64,000 nucleotides of DNA. It comes from Planctomycetota bacterium (GTDB lineage Bacteria; Planctomycetota; Phycisphaerae; Phycisphaerales; SM1A02). Made by a program: the position numbers and the translations under genes. Of the stretch, positions 1 through 8,907 are shown piece after piece (position 1 is the first letter of the stretch; each line of letters begins with the position of its first letter). The stretch covers positions 46,926 through 110,925 of the forward strand of contig VGYQ01000001.1 of assembly GCA_016872915.1 (NCBI GenBank), given 5' to 3'. The notes below the pieces were generated by a model. The model saw only the letters and a list, made by a program, of their open reading frames with translations. It did not search any database and was not told the DNA's origin.

Positions 1-124
1 TTGGAAAGCCACGTCGCCCTACCAGACCGCTCAGCCCCCGCGCATACGCCAGCGTCAGTGCGGCGAGCGGCAACAGCAACCAGAGATCAAGAGTCCAGCG
101 CGCCGCGCCAGCGAGTGCGTTCAC
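1..124 (-). CDS. Partial CtaG-like (caa3-type) cytochrome oxidase assembly protein, 5' end only
   Basis: This reading frame starts at a GTG that overlaps the stop codon of the upstream cytochrome b/c gene (GTGA) and runs off the left edge after 41 codons. The visible N-terminus is VNALAGAARWTLDLW followed by a hydrophobic helix and a short 'YARGLSGLVGRRG' stretch. A Trp-rich start, one membrane helix and a 'YxRGxxxL' motif are what I would expect at the N-terminus of CtaG/Caa3-type assembly proteins, which help build the copper centres of haem-copper oxidases. The position at the end of an oxidase operon agrees. It is too short for the ORF track, and the assignment from 41 residues is tentative. 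Confidence 0.5.
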   Translation of the reverse strand, partial: MNALAGAARWTLDLWLLLPLAALTLAYARGLSGLVGRRGFP

Positions 125-1632
125 TGCGATCCAACCGCCACGGGCGTCACCACTTCGCCGGGCATGCGCTGCACCGGGAGCGGCAGCTGTGCGCCCGGGA
201 TCACTGCAGGCGCCTCGAACTCAGGTCTGAGCGTGGACAGGAACGACACGAGCGCAGTCATCTGCGCACTATCGAGATTGCGCCCGAATGCCGGCATGTT
301 GCCATCCCCCTGTTGGATTTGCCGCATCAATTGGTCCGGGGTCATTCGGGTCGCGATCGCATCGAGTGCGGGGCCCCGTTCTCCACCGAGCCCATCAAGC
401 GAATGACAGTTGCGGCACTGTGCAAACTGAAAGACATTGGCCCCCTGTACTTCAAGCGGTGTTCGACCCGCCAGGAAATGCTCGGGCGTCGGCAGCGCGG
501 ACCACGCGTTCATCACGGGCGACCATGGGCTCGTCTTGCCCTCCCAAGTCAGTGCCGCGACTGCCATGACTGCAAGCGAGGCAATGAGCACCATGCCGGG
601 TCGCCGGCTCGGCGCGCGCTCGCCAGCATTGGCGAAGAACGGCACGGCCACCAGCGCCAGCACACCGACCAGAGGTGCAACCAGCATCACGGCGGTCTCC
701 GATGCCGGAGGCAGCAAACTGACAGCGCCAAAGATCCAGAGGAACGGGTAGTCCGGGCGCGGATTCGTATCGATCAACGTTGGATCGGGTTGCCCGCCGG
801 GGCCGAAGGGTCCATAGACGGCTGCGAGCACGACCAGCAACACCAAACACGCGCCGCAGAACACCATGTCGCGCTGAGCTGCGTCGGGGTAGAAGGGAAC
901 GCCATCTTTCTCCATGCGCTGCTCGTACTCCGCTCGGTACGTCGCCGGCTCCACCGTTGCGCCAACCTTCGGCATCTCGCTGATGCCATTCTTCATGATG
1001 AGTGCGAGATGCAATCCGATCAAACCGAGCGCCGCACCGGGCAGCACGAAGACATGCAGCGCGAAGAAACGGCTGAGCGTTTCACCGCCGATGATCGGGC
1101 CTCCCAGGAGCAGCCCGCGCACTTGATTGCCGATCACTGGAATGCGGTCGGCGATGGATGCACCGATGCCAAGTCCCCAATACGCGTCTTGATCCCAGCG
1201 CATCACCTGACCTGTGAAGGCAAGTGCGAGCACCGTGAAGAGCAGGAAGACACCTGTCACCCAGTTCAGTTCGCGCGGGAACTTGTAAGACGCATGCAGA
1301 AACACTTGCAGCATGTGGATCGCCATCATCACGACCATCGCGTTGCTCGACCATCCGTGCAGCGCGCGCAGCATCCAACCGAAAGGCACCTCCTCGTCGA
1401 TGTATCGAAGACTCTCCCAAGCCTCCGCCGCACTCGGTGCGTAGAGCGTTGCCAGGCACACACCGGTCACGAGCTGGATCGTGAAGAACATCAGCGTTGC
1501 ACTGCCGAAGACGTACCACCACTTCGCGTTTCGTGGTACGTGATGCGTCAAGAGCGGCGCGAGAAAAGCAACAGCGCCCGTCCGGGCTTCGACCCAATCG
1601 ATCGCCATGCCAACCACTCGTGGCGGTTTCAC
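121..1632 (-). CDS. Cytochrome b (b6 + subunit IV type) fused to a C-terminal cytochrome c domain
   Basis: This is the membrane core of a bc-type quinol:cytochrome c oxidoreductase. I chose the GTG at 1632 (503 aa) because it overlaps the Rieske stop as GTGA and has GGAG 8 nt upstream; ATG at 1608 is the alternative, while the ORF-track start would overlap the Rieske gene by 70 bp. Haem b ligand pairs are H92/H106 (13 residues between) and H193/H208 (14 between), the b6-like spacing. A 'PREL' motif follows helix B. The subunit-IV-like half carries 'PDYP' (about residues 273-276) where PEWY is expected at the quinol-oxidation site. The C-terminus holds a class I cytochrome c with CRNCH near residues 386-390 and a 'MPAFG' axial Met. 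It sits between the Rieske gene and the ctaG-like gene. Confidence 0.93.
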   Translation of the reverse strand: MKPPRVVGMAIDWVEARTGAVAFLAPLLTHHVPRNAKWWYVFGSATLMFFTIQLVTGVCLATLYAPSAAEAWESLRYIDEEVPFGWMLRALHGWSSNAMVVMMAIHMLQVFLHASYKFPRELNWVTGVFLLFTVLALAFTGQVMRWDQDAYWGLGIGASIADRIPVIGNQVRGLLLGGPIIGGETLSRFFALHVFVLPGAALGLIGLHLALIMKNGISEMPKVGATVEPATYRAEYEQRMEKDGVPFYPDAAQRDMVFCGACLVLLVVLAAVYGPFGPGGQPDPTLIDTNPRPDYPFLWIFGAVSLLPPASETAVMLVAPLVGVLALVAVPFFANAGERAPSRRPGMVLIASLAVMAVAALTWEGKTSPWSPVMNAWSALPTPEHFLAGRTPLEVQGANVFQFAQCRNCHSLDGLGGERGPALDAIATRMTPDQLMRQIQQGDGNMPAFGRNLDSAQMTALVSFLSTLRPEFEAPAVIPGAQLPLPVQRMPGEVVTPVAVGSQ

Positions 1633-2213
1633 GTGGACTGCTCCATTCCTGGCAGGTGCCCCGCCTCGATCATCAGATTGCCTCCGTCGATCTTCCATGG
1701 ATACTCAAACAGCCCTCGGGGGGGCGGTCCTGCGGCGCGCGAACCATCCTCGTAGTACGCCCCACCATGACAGGGGCACATGAACAGTCGCGACTGCGCG
1801 AACCACCGCACGGGGCAACCAAGGTGGGCACAGTTCACCGCGAACACCTGATACTTCCCCGGGCTGATGCAGCGGACCCAACAAGCAGTCTTCGCCGCAT
1901 CACCATCCGTCGGTTGACGAATCGGGCTCAGGAAGGTGGCAAATCGAGTCTGTCCAGCGGGAAACGCGTCGGCACTGCCAAGTGAAACCCATGCGCTCGC
2001 CTGTCGCCGTGCGGGCGCAAGGAGGGTTCCCAGAATCGGGACGGCTGCGATGGCGCCACCGACCCCAAGAAGGACCGCACCGAAGCGGAACATAAATCCG
2101 CGGCGCGCATCCTGCTTGGCGGTCCTCTCGGCGCAGCCGCAATTGACGCAGGGTTTCTCATCACCGCCCCGCGCGGGCGAGTGAGCACCAGGATCTTGAA
2201 TTCGGTCACTCAT
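1629..2213 (-). CDS. Rieske [2Fe-2S] iron-sulfur protein of the bc complex
   Basis: This 194-aa protein accepts electrons from quinol at the outer quinol site and passes them to cytochrome c. An N-terminal membrane anchor spans about residues 41-65. The cluster motifs are CAHLGC (128-133) and CPCHGG (146-151), giving two Cys and two His ligands plus the disulfide cysteines. Before the anchor lies an unusual cytoplasmic segment 'PCVNCGCAERT', with three closely spaced Cys that do not belong to the Rieske fold. The start overlaps the stop of the diheme cytochrome gene (ATGA), and the stop overlaps the GTG of cytochrome b, so translation is probably coupled along the operon. Confidence 0.95.
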   Translation of the reverse strand: MSDRIQDPGAHSPARGGDEKPCVNCGCAERTAKQDARRGFMFRFGAVLLGVGGAIAAVPILGTLLAPARRQASAWVSLGSADAFPAGQTRFATFLSPIRQPTDGDAAKTACWVRCISPGKYQVFAVNCAHLGCPVRWFAQSRLFMCPCHGGAYYEDGSRAAGPPPRGLFEYPWKIDGGNLMIEAGHLPGMEQST

Positions 2214-2908
2214 GGCTTTAGCTCCGACATGCTGCGTGGCCGCTGCGAAGAAAGATAGGCAACGACATCTGCCACTTCCACCGTGGTCAGCCCATTCGGA
2301 CGGCCGGGCATCGGCTCATTCCACGCGGGACTTCCGAGCGCCTTGCGTCCGGCCACCACTGCGGTCCACAGTCCCTGATCTGAAATGAGGCGCAGATACA
2401 TGGGATCGGTCACACTGCCTGCCGACCCGCCGACACCGTGGCAACCAGCGCACGCGACATCGAACACGGACTTTCCGTTGCTTGCGTTGCCCGCCACGAG
2501 CGTGCCCGAGATCTCCGGGGACTTCTGTGCTCCGCCGCCCCACAGCGCGCGCATACCCCGCGTGAGCGCGCTTGCCTGCGCGGGGGTGAATGGTCCACCG
2601 CCCGAAAGACCGAATGCAGGCATCAGCATCCCTTGTCCCTCGAGCACCCCGCGCGTCACCTGTTCATCGGAGGCGGCACGCCAGTAAGCGCTGTCCATCA
2701 GTGGAACGGCCGCGCCCACAGCCCCTTGGGCGTGACAACCCCGACAACTGGTGTTGAAGACCTCCACAGTCCACTCGGGCGAACCCTCCTGCGCGGACTG
2801 TGCGGCCTTGGGTCGACCAGGCAACCGGTCGCATGCAGTCGCTGGAATCAGAGCGATTCCACCCGCAAGGAGAGCGCTCATCATCAGCCGTGAGCGGATC
2901 GCACTCAT
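2210..2908 (-). CDS. Diheme cytochrome c lipoprotein of the bc/caa3 operon
   Basis: This 232-aa exported cytochrome has two CXXCH haem sites, CRGCH (55-59) and CAGCH (153-157), each followed by a 'MPAFG'- or 'MPGRP'-type Met loop. The N-terminus has an Arg-containing n-region, a hydrophobic core and 'PATAC', which reads as a lipobox, so the protein is probably lipid-anchored outside the inner membrane. It likely moves electrons between the Rieske/cytochrome b pair and the caa3 oxidase, or acts as a cytochrome c1 equivalent; no separate c1 is visible. Both ends overlap neighbouring genes by 4 bp. Confidence 0.9.
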   Translation of the reverse strand: MSAIRSRLMMSALLAGGIALIPATACDRLPGRPKAAQSAQEGSPEWTVEVFNTSCRGCHAQGAVGAAVPLMDSAYWRAASDEQVTRGVLEGQGMLMPAFGLSGGGPFTPAQASALTRGMRALWGGGAQKSPEISGTLVAGNASNGKSVFDVACAGCHGVGGSAGSVTDPMYLRLISDQGLWTAVVAGRKALGSPAWNEPMPGRPNGLTTVEVADVVAYLSSQRPRSMSELKP

Positions 2909-3747
2909 GATTCGCCTCCCCGCTCAATGCCCAGTCGCTGAGCCAGTGAGCGTCCACGCATGGCGGGAACTCGCTCGCGCGTGCTTGTCCACCAACCGCA
3001 CGCGATGCCGAATGCCACTTGGCTCGCGATGAACCACGGCCATGAGATGTAGTCCTGCAACGCCGGATTCACGGTGGCAATCGTTGCCCACACGACACCG
3101 CTCATGATCACGGGGATCACCACGGCACCGGCAAGCAGCGGACGGTTGGCCGCAATCGGAAGCGCCGTCGAATAGAGCGCACCGACCGCCAGCGAAAGCA
3201 GCAGATGGATCACGACCGCAACAGCGAACCAACCCCCATGAAACGCCCGCAGCGTTTCGAGATCGCTCCCTTCCACACCAGGAATCAGCACACCGACGAG
3301 CAGGTTGATCGGCATCCACACACTGCCATGGGTGACAACTCCCCACGTGCACGCCACCACGGCCATCGCAGCGCCACCCAGCAGACCGCCACGAATGCCC
3401 ACGTTCATCGGATGCACTTCCGCTGGATAGGAGGGACGCTCGCGCGCTTCACGCACGGGAACACGGAAGTCCGCTTCGGGCGCAGCGTGCGCACGCGCAG
3501 GAATCTCCTCGAGCCTCTCTTGGGGGAACACGCTCCGAAACCACACCACAAGCCCGACCACAAGAATGACCACGCCACACGCCAAGACCCAGAGGTTTGT
3601 GACCAGCGCGGCGGCGACGAGCGTCACTCCCGCCGCCGTAACAAGCGGACCTGATGTGGGCTCTGGAATCGCTTTCGCATATGGCACTCGATCCGCGCCG
3701 TCTTGCGCGGATTCTGCAGTGCTGTGACTTGGAGTATGGTCGGTCAT
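2905..3747 (-). CDS. Multi-pass membrane protein of the oxidase operon, function unknown
   Basis: I start this protein at ATG 3747 (280 aa, MTDHTPSH...), which has GAGG upstream; the longer ORF-track start would overlap coxC. A polar N-terminus is followed by two close membrane helices, a short soluble linker, then about four more helices in the second half. The operon position, between coxC and the diheme cytochrome, is where small oxidase subunits (subunit IV-like) or bc-complex accessory proteins are often found. I do not recognise a catalytic motif or haem site, and assign only a probable role in assembly or stabilisation of the bc-caa3 machinery. Confidence 0.75.
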   Translation of the reverse strand: MTDHTPSHSTAESAQDGADRVPYAKAIPEPTSGPLVTAAGVTLVAAALVTNLWVLACGVVILVVGLVVWFRSVFPQERLEEIPARAHAAPEADFRVPVREARERPSYPAEVHPMNVGIRGGLLGGAAMAVVACTWGVVTHGSVWMPINLLVGVLIPGVEGSDLETLRAFHGGWFAVAVVIHLLLSLAVGALYSTALPIAANRPLLAGAVVIPVIMSGVVWATIATVNPALQDYISWPWFIASQVAFGIACGWWTSTRERVPAMRGRSLAQRLGIERGGES

Positions 3748-3755
3748 GATGTGCC

Positions 3756-4355
3756 TCAGCGTCCGATCACATAGACGGTCACGAACACAACGACCCAAAC
3801 CGCGTCCACGAAGTGCCAGTACCAACTGACCATATCCACCGCATGCGCATGCGACCGCCGAACGCGACCGCCGATCCCGAAAAGCAGGATTCCCGACAGC
3901 ATCGCAAGCCCGACCACCACATGCAGCAGGTGAAGTCCGACAAGCGAGTAGAACGAGCTGCCGAACAGATTGGTCGAGAGGAACAGGCGGTCATCCGTCA
4001 TCAAACCGCTCCACTCGCGCACGGTTCCTGCCACGAAGAATGCGCCGAGGAGCACGGTGCAGAGGAGCCACCGAAGGAACGCGCCATTCCTGCCGTGCTC
4101 GAGCGCGCGCACAGCGAGCACAACGGTCCATGAACTCGACAGCAGCGCCACAGAGTTGACGATCACTGGCGCGAGATCGAGCACATCGCGAGGCTGGGGT
4201 CCGCTTGCGCTCTTGCCGATGAAGAACAGGTACGCGACAACGAAGGTCAGGAAGATGCAACTCTCGACCAGGATCAGGCAGACAATGCCGACCTTGCCAC
4301 GGCTCGGTCGCCACACATGCGGCATCGGCGGAAGTCGTGTTGCGATTGGGGTCAT
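3756..4355 (-). CDS. coxC: Cytochrome c oxidase subunit III
   Basis: This is a 199-aa, five-helix short form of haem-copper oxidase subunit III. The start is ATG 4355, overlapping the coxA stop as ATGA; the 284-aa track ORF is extended upstream into coxA. Typical subunit III features are visible: 'KVGIVCLILVES' in the first helix, 'FYSLVGLHLLHVVVGL' with the conserved His pair, and a C-terminal 'SWYWHFVDAVWVVVF'. It lies between coxA and the 280-aa membrane protein and is part of the caa3-type oxidase. Confidence 0.95.
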   Translation of the reverse strand: MTPIATRLPPMPHVWRPSRGKVGIVCLILVESCIFLTFVVAYLFFIGKSASGPQPRDVLDLAPVIVNSVALLSSSWTVVLAVRALEHGRNGAFLRWLLCTVLLGAFFVAGTVREWSGLMTDDRLFLSTNLFGSSFYSLVGLHLLHVVVGLAMLSGILLFGIGGRVRRSHAHAVDMVSWYWHFVDAVWVVVFVTVYVIGR

Positions 4356-6034
4356 CCGCGCGCCTCCGGAGATGGGTCGGGGTCCTGCGGGTTCGCGATA
4401 TCCCACAGCGGGCGTGCGGAGCCGACAGTCGGGATGCGATCGAAGTTCCACTCGGGCGGAGGACTGCTCGTGGCCCACTCGAGCGTCCATGCGTTCCACG
4501 GATTGTTGCCGGCAGGCTTGCCGCGCAGCAGGGAGTGAACCACATTCCAAAGGAAGAGCAGAATCGCGACTGCCTGCAGCGCCACACCCGCAGACGAAAG
4601 CAAATTCCACAGATCAAGACCGCGGTCGGGCTGAAAGGTGTAGATGCGACGCGGCATGCCGAGAATGCCGGACACATGCATCGGCAGGAACGTCAGGTTG
4701 AAACCGAGGAACAGGATCCAGAAGAACCAGCTTCCAAGCCGTTCGCTCAGCATGCGTCCGGTTGCCTTCGGGAACCAATAGAAGATCGCGCCGAAGATGC
4801 CAAATACCGTTCCGCCAAAGAGCACATAGTGGAAGTGTGCCACGACGAAGTAGCTGTCGGAGAGCTGCCAATCGAAGGGCACCACCGCGAGCATGATGCC
4901 TGTGAGACCGCCGAAGGTGAACATCGCGAGGAACCCTGTCGCAAACAGCATCGGCGTCGCAAAGTGGATGCGTCCACCGAGCATCGTTCCAAGCCACGTG
5001 AAGATCTTGATCCCCGTCGGTACTGCGATCAGGAATGTGGACGCTGCGAAGAACGAATTGAGTTCAGGGGAAAGCCCAAGCGCGAACATGTGATGCGCCC
5101 AGACACCAAGCGAAATGAACCCGATCGCCACGGTCGCTGCGACCATCAGCGAGTAGCCGAAGACGATCTTGCGACTGAAGACGGGCACGATCTCGTTCAG
5201 GAATCCGAACGCAGGAAGCACCAGGATGTACACCTCCGGGTGACCAAAGAACCAGAAGAGATGCTGCCAAAGCACTGCCGAGCCGCCCTGCTCCGTGTCG
5301 AAGAAGTGCGCGCCAAGCGAGCGGTCGAGCAGCAGCATCGCCTGCGCGCCCGTCAGCACGGGAACGGCGATCAGCACGAGCACGCTGGTCACGAGCATCA
5401 TCCATGGGAAGAGCGGCATGCGCAGAAGCGTCATGCCAGGGCAGCGCATGACGAGGATCGTGGCGATCAGATTGATCGCCGTGATGATGCTGCCGAAACC
5501 GCTCACCATGATGCCCAAAATCCAGTAGTCCGTTGAGTTGCCGGGCGAGTAGGTGCGCGACGTCAGGGGCGCGTAGGCAAACCAGCCCACATCCGGTGCC
5601 GCAGAAGTGCCGTAGAGCCCCTGTGCGCCGATGTAGGAGTAATAGAGCAGCAGCGCTCCGAAAACGAAGAGCCACAAGCCGAACGCATTCAACCGCGGGA
5701 AGGCCATATCGCGCGCTCCAACCATCAAAGGCACGAGATAGTTGCCCATTCCAAGCAGGATCGGCATGCCCACGAGGAACACCATGGTGGTGCCATGCAT
5801 CGTGAACAGCTGATTGAAGGTCGTGGGATCGATGAGTTGCGATCCGGCCCGTGCCAGTTGCGCGCGCATCGCAGCGGCCTCCAACCCGGCGACAAGGAAG
5901 AACACCAGCCCGAACCCCACATACATCATGCCCAGCCGCTTGTGATCCACGGACACCACCCACGAGTGCACGCGTGCACCGAGTGTCATTGAACTCGGGA
6001 GTGCTTCAACGTCTGCGTGTCCGGCGATTGCCAT
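4352..6034 (-). CDS. coxA: Cytochrome c oxidase subunit I
   Basis: This is the catalytic subunit of an aa3/caa3-type oxidase, reducing O2 to water while pumping protons. The chosen start is ATG 6034 (560 aa); the track ORF adds 44 residues that overlap coxB. Haem-copper ligands are visible: the low-spin haem His in 'MHGTTMVF', the CuB ligands in 'GHPEVYILVLP' (including the cross-linked His-Tyr pair) and 'WAHHMF', and the haem His pair in 'HFHYVLFG'. It has about twelve membrane helices. It follows coxB by 23 bp and is translationally coupled to coxC. Confidence 0.97.
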   Translation of the reverse strand: MAIAGHADVEALPSSMTLGARVHSWVVSVDHKRLGMMYVGFGLVFFLVAGLEAAAMRAQLARAGSQLIDPTTFNQLFTMHGTTMVFLVGMPILLGMGNYLVPLMVGARDMAFPRLNAFGLWLFVFGALLLYYSYIGAQGLYGTSAAPDVGWFAYAPLTSRTYSPGNSTDYWILGIMVSGFGSIITAINLIATILVMRCPGMTLLRMPLFPWMMLVTSVLVLIAVPVLTGAQAMLLLDRSLGAHFFDTEQGGSAVLWQHLFWFFGHPEVYILVLPAFGFLNEIVPVFSRKIVFGYSLMVAATVAIGFISLGVWAHHMFALGLSPELNSFFAASTFLIAVPTGIKIFTWLGTMLGGRIHFATPMLFATGFLAMFTFGGLTGIMLAVVPFDWQLSDSYFVVAHFHYVLFGGTVFGIFGAIFYWFPKATGRMLSERLGSWFFWILFLGFNLTFLPMHVSGILGMPRRIYTFQPDRGLDLWNLLSSAGVALQAVAILLFLWNVVHSLLRGKPAGNNPWNAWTLEWATSSPPPEWNFDRIPTVGSARPLWDIANPQDPDPSPEARG

Positions 6035-6057
6035 CGTGTGTCTCGTTTCTCTTCCGT

Positions 6058-7113
6058 TCAGTGCAGCGATGAAAGGTAATCCACCAACGCATCGAGTTCG
6101 GGATCCGTCAATTGCAGGCTCGGCATGTTGCACCCAGGCTTCAACTGCTGCGGATCGACGAGCCACGCCCGCAGGGTGTCGCGATTCAGAGGCGCCATGC
6201 CAGCGGCGATCGTTTCACGGCTCATGAGGTGAGTCAGATTGGGCCCGAACGCGCCCGCACTCGATCCGTCGATCGCGTGGCAGTTCATGCAGGCAAGACG
6301 CAGGAACACGGCGCGGCCTGCGGCAAAGGATGGATCCTCGCGCGCTGGTGCGATCTGCGCACGACGCCAGGACTCGAACTGAGTTTCATCCACGGCCCGC
6401 ACGCGAAGCAGCATGTTGGCGTGTTGCGTTCCGCAGTACTCGGCACACTGCCCGAGATAGGTGCCCGCCTTTTCTGCCTCAAACCACGTGTTGTTGAATC
6501 GACCAGGCACAACATCCGTTTTGCCATTGAGTGCTGGCACCCACCACGAGTGAATCACATCCGCGGATGCAAGTCGAAGCCACACGGGACGCCCGACCGG
6601 CACGATGAGTTCATTTGCCGTCACGACCGATCGGCCGCCGTCTTCATCTGCAATGCGGTACTCCCACCACCACTGATGGCCGATGACATCGACCGCAAGC
6701 GCACCCTCGGGCGGTTCGGTTCGCTGCACATCCTTGATGGTTCGCACCGTCGCCAAGGCCAACACAAAAACGATCACCAGCGGGATAACCGTCCACGCCA
6801 GTTCGATTGGATTACTTCCAAACACTTGCACAGGCTCACCTCGCTCGCCTGCGCGGCGGCGATAACGGATGATCGCCCACAGCAGTGCGCCCTCGACCAC
6901 GATGAAGATCGCGGCGCAGATTCCCACGACGAGCGCGGCGAGCGAATGAATCTCTCGCGCGGGTGGACTCACAGGCGTCAGGATGCTGGTGCTCTGCATT
7001 TGCGCCTCGCCCGTCGGCGCACAGAGTGGCGCCACATCCGCACCAGCTGCGGTGCATGCAAGCAATACTGTCACGTTCAGCGCGATGCCAAAGTGTCTTG
7101 TCAGCGTTGCCAT
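6058..7113 (-). CDS. coxB: Cytochrome c oxidase subunit II with fused C-terminal cytochrome c (caa3 type)
   Basis: This subunit accepts electrons through the CuA centre. The start is ATG 7113 (351 aa); the longer track start is a TTG. An N-terminal signal sequence is followed by two membrane helices, then a cupredoxin domain with 'WWWEY', the CuA ligand His in 'HSWWVP' and 'CAEYCGTQHANM'. The C-terminal extension is a cytochrome c with CMNCH, so this is a caa3-type oxidase carrying its own electron entry domain. It is the first gene of the minus-strand operon and has no strong Shine-Dalgarno sequence. Confidence 0.96.
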   Translation of the reverse strand: MATLTRHFGIALNVTVLLACTAAGADVAPLCAPTGEAQMQSTSILTPVSPPAREIHSLAALVVGICAAIFIVVEGALLWAIIRYRRRAGERGEPVQVFGSNPIELAWTVIPLVIVFVLALATVRTIKDVQRTEPPEGALAVDVIGHQWWWEYRIADEDGGRSVVTANELIVPVGRPVWLRLASADVIHSWWVPALNGKTDVVPGRFNNTWFEAEKAGTYLGQCAEYCGTQHANMLLRVRAVDETQFESWRRAQIAPAREDPSFAAGRAVFLRLACMNCHAIDGSSAGAFGPNLTHLMSRETIAAGMAPLNRDTLRAWLVDPQQLKPGCNMPSLQLTDPELDALVDYLSSLH

Positions 7114-7220
7114 ACAGAGGGGCCTAAAAAAAGACAGCGAGACGATAACGGGCAAGACTCCGCTTGTCGAGGCAGTCGTTCAGAGAAAGCGCACTTCGCT
7201 ATCCTGTCCACCTTCCACAC

Positions 7221-7306
7221 GCCGGCGTGGCGGAACTGGCAGACGCGATGGACTCAAAATCCATTGGGGCTCACACCTCGTGCAGGTTCGATTCCTGTCG
7301 CCGGTA
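7221..7306 (+). tRNA. tRNA-Leu (anticodon CAA)
   Basis: This 86-nt class II tRNA has acceptor arms GCCGGCG / CGCCGGT (first pair G-T), discriminator A, T-arm GCAGG-TTCGATT-CCTGT and the anticodon loop CTCAAAA, giving CAA. A long variable arm agrees with Leu. CCA is not encoded. It stands alone between the oxidase operon and guaB, on the strand opposite to both. Confidence 0.95.
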
Positions 7307-7330
7307 CTTGCGGGGCGCAGGGATGCGCAC

Positions 7331-8812
7331 TCAATGCTCGCCATTGACTCCTCGCGAGTAATTCGGAGATTCCTTCGTGATCTGTATGTCGTGGGGATGA
7401 TTCTCCACAACGGTCGCAGCCGTCACTTGGACGAAGCGAGCCTGCGTTCGTAGCTCCTCAAGCGTTGCGCATCCGCAATAGCCCATTGCACTCCGGAGCC
7501 CCCCCACCATCTGGTAGACGAAATCCGCGAGAGATCCGCGGTAGGGCACCCGCCCCTCCACCCCTTCTGGAACAAACTTGCGCGAACTGGCTTGGCTGTA
7601 GCGGTCCGCGCTCCCGGCCGACATGGCGCCCTCACTGCCCATGCCCCGGTACGCCTTGAATCGCCGATTGCTGTGGAGGACAAGTTCCCCGGGACTCTCA
7701 TCGAGTCCCGCGAAGAGTCCGCCCATCATCACGCTGCTTGCCCCGGCCGCAATTGCCTTTGCGATGTCGCCCGAGAGTCGGATCCCGCCGTCACCGATGA
7801 CAGGAACCCCGGCCGACTCAGCCACAGATACCGCATTCAGAATGGCAGTGATCTGCGGCACCCCAACGCCAGTTACGACGCGCGTGGTGCAGATCGAGCC
7901 TGGTCCAATGCCAACCTTGACGGCGTCCGCGCCCGCATCGATCAGCGCCTTTGCACCCTCTGCCGTTGCAATATTGCCTGCGATCACCTCGATGGACCCG
8001 TGCCGCTTCTTCAGTTCGCGCACGGTTTCAATGACATTGGCACTGTGACCATGCGCCGTATCAACGACAATCACATCCACTTCTGCAGCAATCAGCGCCG
8101 CCGCGCGATCGAACTGTCGAACACCCATGGACGCACCCACGCGCAGACGCCCGCGTTCATCACGGCACGCACGCGGGAATCGGCGGGTGTTGTCGATATC
8201 TCGCATGGTGACAAGCCCCGTCAAGCGCCCCTGGGGATCCACAAGAGGAAGTTTTTCCACTCGTGCCTTGATCATGATCGCCTCCGCTTCCTCAAGCGTC
8301 GTTGCAGGCGTGCCTGTCACGAGCGTGCGGGCCGTCATGGTCTGCGCGACACTTGCGCTCTCGGCCTGCTTCGCAACGAAGCGCATATCACGCCGAGTCA
8401 GGATTCCAACGAGCTTGCCGCGGCGGGTTCCATCCTCTGTTACGGGAAAACCACTGACCCCCTGCTCGCTCATCAACGCAAGTGCGCGCCCGATCGACTC
8501 GTTTGGGCTCAGCGTCACTGGGTCGACGATGACCCCATTCTCGCTGCGCTTCACTTTCGCCACTTCGGCAGCTTGCTGCTCGGGCGACATGTTTTTATGG
8601 ATGATGCCGATCCCCCCCTCCTGTGCAAGCGCACGGGCCAAGGGCGCCTCGGTCACCGTGTCCATCGGGGCAGAAACAATTGGGAGATGAATCGAAATGC
8701 GCCGGGTCAGGCGGGTCGACGTGTCGACTTGGTCAGGGACGACGTTGCTGAACCGCGGCAGCAACAGGACATCATCGAAGGTGATGCCATCCTGGATGAT
8801 CTTGGGCTCCAT
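7331..8812 (-). CDS. guaB: Inosine-5'-monophosphate dehydrogenase
   Basis: This 493-aa enzyme oxidises IMP to XMP with NAD+, the committed step of GMP synthesis. The N-terminal 'TFDDVLLLP' and 'SAPMDTVTE' motifs, two CBS domains (about residues 95-205) and the catalytic loop '[15 protein letters not shown]' with the active-site Cys are present, followed by '[11 protein letters not shown]' and the flap 'GMGSEGAM'. Length is normal for the family. It is monocistronic as far as can be seen, divergent from the PilT-like gene (95 bp apart) and convergent with tRNA-Leu. Confidence 0.98.
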   Translation of the reverse strand: MEPKIIQDGITFDDVLLLPRFSNVVPDQVDTSTRLTRRISIHLPIVSAPMDTVTEAPLARALAQEGGIGIIHKNMSPEQQAAEVAKVKRSENGVIVDPVTLSPNESIGRALALMSEQGVSGFPVTEDGTRRGKLVGILTRRDMRFVAKQAESASVAQTMTARTLVTGTPATTLEEAEAIMIKARVEKLPLVDPQGRLTGLVTMRDIDNTRRFPRACRDERGRLRVGASMGVRQFDRAAALIAAEVDVIVVDTAHGHSANVIETVRELKKRHGSIEVIAGNIATAEGAKALIDAGADAVKVGIGPGSICTTRVVTGVGVPQITAILNAVSVAESAGVPVIGDGGIRLSGDIAKAIAAGASSVMMGGLFAGLDESPGELVLHSNRRFKAYRGMGSEGAMSAGSADRYSQASSRKFVPEGVEGRVPYRGSLADFVYQMVGGLRSAMGYCGCATLEELRTQARFVQVTAATVVENHPHDIQITKESPNYSRGVNGEH

Positions 8813-8907
8813 TGGGAGATGATGCCCGACCCGAGTGCCGCCGTCAAGGCTGCTGCGTGGGTAATCCTGCTACGCTGTCGTGCCACCAGCAAGGAAAGCA
8901 TGCAACC

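Noticed and set aside
1-1755. 584-aa plus-strand ORF
   Set aside because: It is antisense to the clearly recognisable cytochrome b and Rieske genes; its sequence is Arg/His-rich without domains.
4337-5536. 399-aa plus-strand ORF over coxA
   Set aside because: It is antisense to coxA; composition is charged and repetitive as in other shadows.
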